From NCBI GenBank assembly GCA_963717125.1, contig CAVQVG010000007.1:992001-1056000 (forward strand): 64,000 nt of DNA, given 5' to 3'. This DNA is from RYN-230 sp963717125 (GTDB lineage Bacteria > Actinomycetota > Actinomycetes > Streptosporangiales > Streptosporangiaceae). Positions 1-6,117 of this stretch are shown piece after piece (the first letter of the stretch is position 1; the number at the start of each line of letters is the position of its first letter). The translations under genes were made by a program, and so were the position numbers. The notes under the pieces are model-generated. The model was given only the letters and a program-made list of their open reading frames with translations. It made no database searches and was not told where the DNA came from.

Positions 1-657
1 TTCCTGTTCTCCGGCCCGGCTCGCGCCGGGTTGCTCCATGCTGACCCGCATCCGGGCAATTTCCGGATGCTTGCCGACGGCCGGCTGGGCGTGCTCGATT
101 TCGGCGCCGTGGACCGGCTGCCCGACGGCCTGCCGCCGTTCATCGGCAAGCTGCTCCGGATCATCCACAGCGACGACGACATCCACGAGGCCGAGGACGA
201 GCTGCGCGACCAGGGTTTCGTCCGCCCGGGCATCGAGGTCGACCTGGACGCGCTGTACGCGTTCCTGGCCCCGCTGGCTGAGCCGTCCCGGCAGGACACG
301 TTCAAGTTCAGCCGGGAATGGCTGCGCTCCGAAGCGGTCCGGGTCACCGACCCGCGCTCCTCCAACCTAGGCCGGCGGCTCAACCTGCCGCCGTCGTACG
401 TGCTCATCCACCGGGTATCCACCGAGGGCATCGGGGTGCTGTGCCAGCTCGAGTCGGAGGGGCCGTTCCGGGCCGAGATGATCCGCTGGATGCCGGGCTA
501 CACCACGGATGGCACCGCCCCAGGCCAGCCCGCCCCAGCCCAGCCGGGCCCGAACGGCGTGGACGGCACCGAGCCGGAAAGGCCAGCCGTCGCCGACGTG
601 CTGGACCCCGGCCCGGAGGACCGGGACGCCCGCCCCGGGGATCTGGCCCCCCGCTGA
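1..657 (+). CDS. ABC1/AarF/UbiB-family atypical kinase, C-terminal part (5' end outside window)
   Basis: The frame is open from base 1, so the start lies upstream of the window. The visible part begins inside the kinase core with HADPHPGNF, the family's metal-binding catalytic segment, followed by LDFGAV, the DFG-equivalent. These are diagnostic of ABC1/AarF/UbiB atypical kinases, linked in other organisms to quinone or lipid metabolism. The last 45 or so residues are a Pro/Ala/Gly-rich tail after WMPGY. The neighbourhood (ABC1 kinase, whiB7, uvrD2, mrx1) matches M. tuberculosis Rv3197-whiB7-uvrD2-mrx1, where Rv3197 is the ABC1 member. Substrate is unknown. It converges on the 711-896 gene across a perfect hairpin. 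Confidence 0.9.
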   Translation, partial: FLFSGPARAGLLHADPHPGNFRMLADGRLGVLDFGAVDRLPDGLPPFIGKLLRIIHSDDDIHEAEDELRDQGFVRPGIEVDLDALYAFLAPLAEPSRQDTFKFSREWLRSEAVRVTDPRSSNLGRRLNLPPSYVLIHRVSTEGIGVLCQLESEGPFRAEMIRWMPGYTTDGTAPGQPAPAQPGPNGVDGTEPERPAVADVLDPGPEDRDARPGDLAPR

Positions 658-664
658 ACGCGGC

Positions 665-695
665 GCGGGGGCGGCCGGTTACCGGCCGCCCCCGC
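665..695. terminator. 15-bp perfect hairpin between convergent genes
   Basis: Arms 665-679 and 681-695 are exact reverse complements around a single central T. The hairpin sits 8 bases after the ABC1 stop and 16 bases from the end of the convergent 711-896 gene. There is no clear T-run on either side, which is common for actinobacterial terminators, so it probably works in both directions. Confidence 0.75.
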
Positions 696-710
696 TCCCC
701 CGCAGGTTGG

Positions 711-896
711 TCAGGACGTCTGCCGCACACCGTGCAGTTGCCGCGCGGCGTGCTGCGCCCGCTCCAGCCGGCGGGCGGCCCGGTCCACCCGGCGGACCGC
801 CCGGCGCACCGCTCGCAGGTGCGCTATCTGACCATCACGGCGGGCCTGGGCCAGCAGCTCGCGTTGCCGCGCTGCTGGATAGTTGGCTGAGTACAT
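711..896 (-). CDS. Small Arg-rich helical protein, unknown function
   Basis: This is a 61-residue protein beginning MYSANYPAARQRELL, rich in Arg, Ala and Gln, with a pattern of one long charged helix. ATG 896 is chosen because GGAG stands five bases upstream (GGTGGAGTGAC then ATG). It lies between the ABC1 kinase and whiB7, on the whiB7 strand. I recognise no family. The good ribosome-binding site and its neat fit against the terminator support a real gene. High Arg also occurs in false frames of GC-rich DNA, so a chance ORF is not excluded. Confidence 0.6.
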   Translation of the reverse strand: MYSANYPAARQRELLAQARRDGQIAHLRAVRRAVRRVDRAARRLERAQHAARQLHGVRQTS

Positions 897-945
897 GTCA
901 CTCCACCGCCCGTCTTCACTGACTTATTCGCTGGCCGACGACAGG

Positions 946-1320
946 TCAGGCCGCCACGTCGTGCTTTCGCGGACGTCCGCGCGGCCTCTTCCGCGGCACG
1001 ATCTGGCCGCGCAGGAAGAGCTCGCCGCCCCACACGCCCCAAGGCTCCCGGCGCTCCACGGCCCCGGACAGGCACGCCATCCGGGCGGCGCAACCGACGC
1101 AGAGCGCCTTAGCCGTCTCCACATCCTGCGGAGATTCGGCGAAGAACAGCTCCGGATCGTCGGTGCAGGGCAACTCAGCACTGCGCGCCGCCGGCACCAC
1201 AGTGGGGGTCACCCCGACCGGCACGCTGCGCGGCTGGCCTGACCTCACGGATTCTGGTGCCGAGACTGCCTCGAACCCCGCCGCGCCCTCTGCTACGGCG
1301 GCGGTACCGGGCCCGTACAT
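946..1320 (-). CDS. whiB7: WhiB-family iron-sulfur regulator, WhiB7/WblC type
   Basis: WhiB proteins bind a 4Fe-4S cluster and sigma-A region 4. WhiB7/WblC induces ribosome-targeting antibiotic resistance genes. The 124-residue product has the four-cysteine pattern (LPCTDD near residue 52, then CVGCAARMAC), the turn GVWGGE, and a C-terminal AT-hook RGRPRK that singles out WhiB7 within the family. Start ATG 1320 follows GAGAGGGG. The N-terminal 45 residues are less conserved. Neighbours (ABC1 kinase, uvrD2, mrx1) are the same as in mycobacteria. A long leader upstream carries a promoter, uORF and hairpin, consistent with attenuation control described for whiB7/wblC. Confidence 0.93.
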   Translation of the reverse strand: MYGPGTAAVAEGAAGFEAVSAPESVRSGQPRSVPVGVTPTVVPAARSAELPCTDDPELFFAESPQDVETAKALCVGCAARMACLSGAVERREPWGVWGGELFLRGQIVPRKRPRGRPRKHDVAA

Positions 1321-1388
1321 TGTCCAACCCCTCTCGTCTTGCTCATACCGTCTCTCATGGGTCTGACAAAACGGGGCCCGACATAGCT

Positions 1389-1421
1389 AAGGCCGCGGAC
1401 CCGGTGCGGGTCCGCGGCCTT
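1389..1421 (-). terminator. Candidate whiB7 leader attenuator hairpin
   Basis: Arms 1389-1403 and 1407-1421 form a perfect 15-bp stem with a GTG triloop. It lies 68 bases upstream of the whiB7 ATG and 21 bases beyond the stop of the upstream ORF on the same strand. No other gene ends here, so the natural reading is premature termination inside the whiB7 leader. The T-run after the stem on the minus strand is poor, so termination efficiency is uncertain. Confidence 0.65.
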
Positions 1422-1442
1422 TGGGGATCCAGGCCGGCCTTT

Positions 1443-1751
1443 CTAGACCGGATCCCAGGCTGGGAGCGAACCCGTTTGGCTGCCACCATCAGCGGCAGCG
1501 CTCATCGCGTGGGTGTACGTCTTGACGGAGGTGCTCGGCTGGCCGAAGATGCCTGGCTCGACCTGGGTAGGCGCCTGGTCGCGCCGCTGCGCGAGAACAC
1601 CGGTGATGACGCGCGGTCGCGCCGTCAGGGGGTACTCGGCCGGGCCGAGGAGAGCCAGCACGCCCATCGGCAGGCAGGCACCTGGTGTGGCAGCAAAAGC
1701 TCCGGCCCGCGGCAGGTCCGCGACCGGAACCGAGTACATGTCGTTATTCAC
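1443..1751 (-). CDS. whiB7 leader upstream ORF (putative regulatory uORF)
   Basis: GTG 1751 follows a strong ribosome-binding site, AAGGGAGGTG, spaced by five bases. An in-frame ATG at 1772 lies before that site and is less likely. The 102-residue product starts VNNDMYSVPVADLPRAGAF and has no recognisable domain. It ends 21 bases before the leader hairpin, placing it where translation could control hairpin formation. Attenuation by a translated uORF is established for whiB7/wblC, but those uORFs are usually shorter, so only the first part may matter. Confidence is high for translation initiation, lower for a functional peptide. Confidence 0.45.
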   Translation of the reverse strand: MNNDMYSVPVADLPRAGAFAATPGACLPMGVLALLGPAEYPLTARPRVITGVLAQRRDQAPTQVEPGIFGQPSTSVKTYTHAMSAAADGGSQTGSLPAWDPV

Positions 1752-1803
1752 CAGGACACCTCCCTTCCTCATGGCGTCGTCAGCTCGCCCTGGACATGTG
1801 AGC

Positions 1804-1841
1804 AGCCTAAAGAACCCGGCCGGGGCGGGGCAACTCTTTTT
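1804..1841 (-). promoter_or_regulatory. Candidate whiB7 promoter with AT-hook target
   Basis: On the minus strand there is a -10-like TAGGCT (1809-1804) and a -35-like TTGCCC (1833-1828), 18 bases apart. A run AAAAA (1841-1837) lies three bases upstream of the -35 element. WhiB7-dependent promoters carry a short AT tract just upstream of -35 that the AT-hook contacts, so this fits autoregulation. It would give a leader of roughly 475 bases before whiB7. Confidence 0.5.
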
Positions 1842-1896
1842 CTGGCCGGTTCCGCAGCTGGTTCCTGGCCGCTACCCCAACTGGTTGCCCTGGTCG

Positions 1897-2790
1897 CTAC
1901 CGCAACTGGCGGATCAGTCCTTCCTGGACTACGGACACCACTAGCTCGCCTTGGTCAGTAAACACTTGCCCGCGGGCAAGGCCACGCGCACCCGCCGCGG
2001 CCGGCGATTCCTGGTCGTAGAGCAGCCACCGGTCGGCCCGGAACGGCCGATGGAACCACATCGCGTGGTCCAGGCTGGCCCCGCTGACGTGGCCGTCGGC
2101 CCAGGAGATGCCCTGCCTGCGCAGCACCGTATCGAGCAGGGTCAGATCCGAGACGTAAGTCATCAGGCAGACGTGCAGCAGCGGGTCGTCGGGTAGCTCG
2201 CCGTCGGCCCGCAGCCACACCAGGCTGTGCCCCGCGCCCGGCACCGGGTCCACTACCGGCTCCACCACCGGCGCTACCACCACCGGCTCCATCACCACCG
2301 GCTCCTCCCCGGCCGGGGCAGCCGCGGCCACGCCCACCGGCGGGCCCACGAAACGCAGGTCGATCGGATTCCCGGCGAAAAATTCATGGCCGACCGGGGG
2401 GATCGACTCGGCCGGCGGCACGGCGGGCATCGGCGCGCCGTGCGACAAACCGGGTTCGTCGCGGTGGAACGACGCGGACAAGGTGAAGATCGTCTTGCCG
2501 TGCTGGATGGCCGACACCCGCCGGGTGGTGAAGGACCGGCCGTCGCGCACCCGGTCCACCAGGTAGACGATGGGCACCGCGGGATCGCCCGGGCGGATGA
2601 AATACGCGTGCAGGGAGTGCACCGGGCGGTCGGCGGGCACGGTCCGGCCCGCCGCGACCAGCGCCTGCCCGGCGACCTGCCCGCCGAACACCCGCTGCCG
2701 CCAGTCGCTGGGACTGCGGCCGCGGAAGATGTTCGCCTCGATCTGCTCCAGGTCGAGCAGCTCGACCAGGCTGTCCAGGGCCTTGCTCAC
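1897..2790 (-). CDS. tesB: Acyl-CoA thioesterase II (TesB-like, double hotdog)
   Basis: TesB hydrolyses acyl-CoA to free fatty acid and CoA in the cytoplasm. The 297-residue product has both hotdog halves: an N-terminal RVFGGQVAGQALVAA stretch near residue 33 and a C-terminal GHVSGASLDHAMWFHRPF stretch near residue 238, carrying the conserved Asp of the ASLDH motif. Between the halves, about residues 150-185 form a low-complexity insertion of Val/Pro/Glu repeats not expected in TesB, encoded by 12-bp-like repeats. It starts 16 bases after the uvrD2 stop and is probably co-transcribed with it. It is an extra gene relative to the mycobacterial uvrD2-whiB7 order. Confidence 0.9.
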   Translation of the reverse strand: MSKALDSLVELLDLEQIEANIFRGRSPSDWRQRVFGGQVAGQALVAAGRTVPADRPVHSLHAYFIRPGDPAVPIVYLVDRVRDGRSFTTRRVSAIQHGKTIFTLSASFHRDEPGLSHGAPMPAVPPAESIPPVGHEFFAGNPIDLRFVGPPVGVAAAAPAGEEPVVMEPVVVAPVVEPVVDPVPGAGHSLVWLRADGELPDDPLLHVCLMTYVSDLTLLDTVLRRQGISWADGHVSGASLDHAMWFHRPFRADRWLLYDQESPAAAGARGLARGQVFTDQGELVVSVVQEGLIRQLR

Positions 2791-2806
2791 CGTCGCACCG
2801 TACCGG

Positions 2807-4810
2807 TCAGGTCAGCGCGGCCGCCTGGCGGGTGTGCGGCTGCAGCCCGGCCAGGAACCGGGACGGCCGCCGGGACCGGCGGCTGCCCGCCGACCGGGCC
2901 AGCGGCCAGGACAGGAACAATTGCTCCCGGGCCCTGGTCACGCCCACGTAGAGCAGCCGCCGCTCCTCCTCGATGGCCGCCTCGGTCTGCGCGTGCACGA
3001 TGGGCAGCGTGCCCTCGGTCAGGCCGGGCAGGAAGACCACATCCCACTCCAGCCCCTTGGCCGCGTGCAGCGACGCCAGCGTCACCCCGTGCATGACCGG
3101 GGCGTGCTCGATCTCCGACCGGTGCGCCAGCTCGGCCGTGAAGCCGCGGAGCCCGGCACCGGGATGGGCGGTGAAATAGTCCTCGGCCAGCTGGGCCAGC
3201 GCGGCCAGCGACTCCCAGCGCTCCCGGGCCGCGCCCCGGCCGGCCGGCGGCTCCGGGGTCAGGCCGGGCCCAGCCAGGATGTGCCGCACCTCCGCGGCCA
3301 GCTCCGACCCAGCCACCCCCGACCCAGCCAGCCCCCGCTCCGCCAGCTCCGATCCGGCCACCCCCGACCCAGCCGGCCCCGACCCAGCCACCTCCGAACC
3401 CGCCAGCCCCGACCCAGCCAGCTGCGACTCGGTCACCTCCGGCCCGGCCACCTCCGACCCGGCCGACTTGGCCGCGGCCCGGAGCAGCCCGACCGCCTGG
3501 CGCACCTCGGGCCGGTCGAAGAACCGTTCCCCCCCGCGCAGCTGGCAGGGCAGGCCGAGCGCGGCGAAGGCCTGCTCCACCGGCAGCGTCTGCGCGTTGG
3601 TCCGGACCAGCACCGCGACCCGGCTGAGCAGCACCCCCGCGGCGCGCAGCCCGGCCACCCGGGACGCGATCGCGGACGCCTCCGCCTGCTCGTCGGCGTA
3701 CTCGGCGAACTCCGCCGCGGGCCCGGGCGGCCGCTGCGCGACCAACGCGGCGGTGCCCGGTGAAGCCGCCGGCCCGCGGCGGCCGTCGGGGCCCAACTGG
3801 GCGGCCAGCGACCGCCGCCCGGCCATCCCGGTGATCTGGTTGGCCAGCGCGACCACCTGCGGCGTGGACCGGTAGTTGCGGACCAGCCGGAGCAGCGTCG
3901 CGCCCGGGAAGTCAGTGCCGAACCCGGTCAGGTACCCAGCCGTAGCGCCCGCGAACGAGTAGATGGTCTGCCGCGGGTCGCCGACCACGCACACGTCGTC
4001 CCGGTCCCCAGCCCAGCTGTCCAGCAGCAGCTTCTGCAGCGGGTTGACGTCCTGGTACTCATCGACGACGAAGTACCGGTACCGGTCCCGGATCAGCGCC
4101 GCCGCCTCGGGGTGCTCGGTCAGGATGGCGGCGGTCAGCTCCAGCACCGACTCGAAGTCCACCAGGTGGCGCTCCCGGCGCAGCTCCTCGTAGCCGGTGT
4201 AGAGCCGGGCCACCAGGGCGCCGGCCAGCGGGGCGCTGCGCCCGGCCCGGGACGCCGCGTCCGGGTACTCCTCCGGGCGCACGCCCATCACCTTGGCCCA
4301 TTCGATCTCCGCGGCCAGGTCGCGCAGCTCGGCGGGGCTGGACCCGGCCCGCTGGCGGCGCGCTACCTCGACTAGCAGCTTGACCTTGGAATCGAGCACG
4401 GTGGGCGGCCGCCCGCCCACGGTGCGCGGCCAGAAGTGGGTGAGCTGGCGCAGCGCGGCCGAGTGGAACGTGCGGGCCTGCACCCGGTCCAGCCCGGCCC
4501 CGCGGCCGGCCAGCTGGTGCACCCGGGCGCGCAGCTCGCCCGCCGCGCGGGTGGTGAACGTGAGCGCGAGCACATGGCCCGGATCCACCACGCCGGTCAG
4601 CGCGGCGTAGGCGATCCGGTGCGCGATGGCCCGGGTCTTGCCCGTGCCCGCCCCGGCGAGCACGCACACCGGCCCCCGGGTGGCCAGGGCGACCTGCCGC
4701 TGCTCCGGGTCCAGCGCGGCGAGCACCGACTCCGGGTCAGCCGGGCCAGGCCCCAATCCACCAGGTGACAGCTCACCAGCTTCCACTGCATAACCTCCGG
4801 TGCCCGCCAT
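2807..4810 (-). CDS. uvrD2: UvrD/Rep-type ATP-dependent DNA helicase (UvrD2-like)
   Basis: This SF1A 3'-5' helicase has the Q motif (LDPEQRQVA), Walker A GAGTGKT at residues 53-59, motif II VDEYQDVNP, the VRNYRST motif, LHAAKGLEWDVV and VGVTRAREQL. ATG 4810 is chosen (GGGGCAGG just upstream) because the open frame before it runs into the divergent mrx1 gene and looks non-coding. The protein is about 667 residues. Mycobacterial UvrD2 carries an HRDC domain after motif VI; here the protein ends about 25 residues after motif VI, so HRDC is missing. A 15-bp minisatellite encodes repeated Gly-Ser-x-x-Ala units in the middle. Gene order with whiB7 and mrx1 supports UvrD2. Confidence 0.92.
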   Translation of the reverse strand: MAGTGGYAVEAGELSPGGLGPGPADPESVLAALDPEQRQVALATRGPVCVLAGAGTGKTRAIAHRIAYAALTGVVDPGHVLALTFTTRAAGELRARVHQLAGRGAGLDRVQARTFHSAALRQLTHFWPRTVGGRPPTVLDSKVKLLVEVARRQRAGSSPAELRDLAAEIEWAKVMGVRPEEYPDAASRAGRSAPLAGALVARLYTGYEELRRERHLVDFESVLELTAAILTEHPEAAALIRDRYRYFVVDEYQDVNPLQKLLLDSWAGDRDDVCVVGDPRQTIYSFAGATAGYLTGFGTDFPGATLLRLVRNYRSTPQVVALANQITGMAGRRSLAAQLGPDGRRGPAASPGTAALVAQRPPGPAAEFAEYADEQAEASAIASRVAGLRAAGVLLSRVAVLVRTNAQTLPVEQAFAALGLPCQLRGGERFFDRPEVRQAVGLLRAAAKSAGSEVAGPEVTESQLAGSGLAGSEVAGSGPAGSGVAGSELAERGLAGSGVAGSELAAEVRHILAGPGLTPEPPAGRGAARERWESLAALAQLAEDYFTAHPGAGLRGFTAELAHRSEIEHAPVMHGVTLASLHAAKGLEWDVVFLPGLTEGTLPIVHAQTEAAIEEERRLLYVGVTRAREQLFLSWPLARSAGSRRSRRPSRFLAGLQPHTRQAAALT
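3298..3475. repeat. In-frame 15-bp minisatellite inside uvrD2
   Basis: About twelve imperfect copies of a 15-base unit of the form CCGACCCAGCCACC(C/T) run through the helicase gene, giving five-residue Ala-Gly-Ser-x-x repeats. The period is a multiple of three, so copy changes keep frame. It lies between the helicase motif IV region and the AAKGLEWD motif, probably in a surface loop. Confidence 0.85.
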
Positions 4811-4914
4811 CCTGCCCCATCCCGCCGACACAAGCCTGCCGGCAACGGGAAGCTGGCGGCCCCGCGCCGCGTTGAGGGAGCGGAACAATTTCTTGTGGCG
4901 ATAGGAGCAGATGC

Positions 4915-5172
4915 GTGTCTGAGCGGGTAACGATGTACTGCACGCAATGGTGCGCGTTCTGCCGACGGCTGAAGGGACAGCTGGCACGAGACGGGATAGA
5001 GGTAGCCGAGATAGACATCGAGCAGGATGAGGCGGCTGCGACGTTCGTGATCAGCGTTAACGGGGGGAACATGACGGTGCCGACCGTGGTCTTTCCGGAC
5101 GGGACGGCGATGACCAACCCATCGGCGGCCCAGGTCAAGGAGAGGCTGCGCGGGCTCGCCGCGAACGCATGA
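4915..5172 (+). CDS. mrx1: Mycoredoxin-1-like glutaredoxin-fold protein
   Basis: Mycoredoxin reduces mycothiol mixed disulfides on proteins. The 85-residue protein has the redox motif CAFC within WCAFCRRLKG at residues 12-21, the cis-proline segment TVPTVVFPDGT, and a compact thioredoxin fold length typical for Mrx1. GTG 4915 follows AGGAG by seven bases; the nearby ATG at 4911 hits an immediate stop. It is divergent from uvrD2, as in M. tuberculosis, and overlaps the next gene by ATGA. NrdH-type redoxin is the alternative, but the WCxxC context and synteny favour mycoredoxin. Confidence 0.9.
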   Translation: MSERVTMYCTQWCAFCRRLKGQLARDGIEVAEIDIEQDEAAATFVISVNGGNMTVPTVVFPDGTAMTNPSAAQVKERLRGLAANA

Positions 5173-5939
5173 GTCGCAGGCACGACCGCAATGACGCTGG
5201 TGCGCAGGCGCGCACCGGCCCGGTTGGCGTGCCCGCAGACGCCCAGGACCACGGCGCCGCCTCGGTCAGCAACTGGCCGGGCGGGGCCAGCGACAGTGAC
5301 GCCGCGCTGCCCCAGGCGGTGGAGCGCACGCCCACCGGCTGGCGGGTCGGCGACGAGGAACTGCCCGACCTGACCAGCGCGATGGTGCTGGCCGACATCC
5401 TCAACGCCGAGCTGACCGCGGCGGAGCAGGCCGAGCTGGACGCGGGCGCGGCCAGCTCCGCGCCGCCCGCACCGGCGGCCCCGCAGGACGCGGCCGGGCG
5501 GAACTCGGGCTTTATCGCGACCCCGCAGGCGGCCGGCCCGCACGCCCCCGCCGCACCGGGCCGCGAGCCCCCCAGCGAGCCACGCGGCCGCCGGGCCGCC
5601 CGCCGCGGCGCGCACCGGGCCGGCCCGCGCGGCGGCACGGCCGCGCAACTGGCCGAGGCCGAGCAGCTCAAGGAGACCGTGGCGCAATTGGAGCGCGCGC
5701 TGACCGTCCGGGTCCGGGTCGAGCAGGCCATCGGCGTGCTGGCCGAGCGGCACCGGATCCGGCCCCGGCAGGCGTTCGAGCTGCTCAGGTCCGCGTCCCG
5801 GGCCCGCGGCCAGCGGATCATGGAAACCGCCAGCCAGGTGATCGCGAGCGCGACCAACCCGCTGCTCAGGCTGCCCGAGGAGCTGGCCAAGCCGCCCATC
5901 CCCCGCCGGATGCCCCGGCGCAGCCGCGGCGAAGCCTGA
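5169..5939 (+). CDS. ANTAR-domain protein
   Basis: The 256-residue protein starts at ATG 5169, overlapping the mrx1 stop (ATGA), so the two are translationally coupled. The C-terminal third holds an ANTAR-type RNA-binding helix bundle: VRVRVEQAIGVLAERH followed by RIRPRQAFELLRSASR at about residues 178-220. ANTAR domains bind tandem hairpins in mRNA and prevent transcription termination. No sensor domain (GAF, PAS, receiver) precedes it, only an Ala/Pro-rich stretch and a short segment TPTGWRVGDEELPDLTSAM that may be a small fold. Target RNAs are unknown. Coupling to mycoredoxin suggests a redox link, which is inference. Confidence 0.8.
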   Translation: MSRRHDRNDAGAQARTGPVGVPADAQDHGAASVSNWPGGASDSDAALPQAVERTPTGWRVGDEELPDLTSAMVLADILNAELTAAEQAELDAGAASSAPPAPAAPQDAAGRNSGFIATPQAAGPHAPAAPGREPPSEPRGRRAARRGAHRAGPRGGTAAQLAEAEQLKETVAQLERALTVRVRVEQAIGVLAERHRIRPRQAFELLRSASRARGQRIMETASQVIASATNPLLRLPEELAKPPIPRRMPRRSRGEA

Positions 5940-6117
5940 CCCGTCCCGCGCCTTTTTCTGCTTAACGCCCGCACCTGCCCACTGCCGCCCGGCCAGCCCC
6001 GCCGTCCAGCGGCAGCCGCCCGCGCGGCGGTCTCGGCTGCGTTAAGCCGGGCGCCACCGCCCCGGAATCCGGCATAAGGTCCTTCATGCGGCGATTGCCC
6101 CATGATCGGAGGTGACG

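Noticed and set aside
5960..6047. GCTTAACGC and GCGTTAAGC arms 70 bases apart upstream of the first GT-C-like gene
   Set aside because: Arms are short for such a distance, and no conserved spacing or second copy supports an operator.
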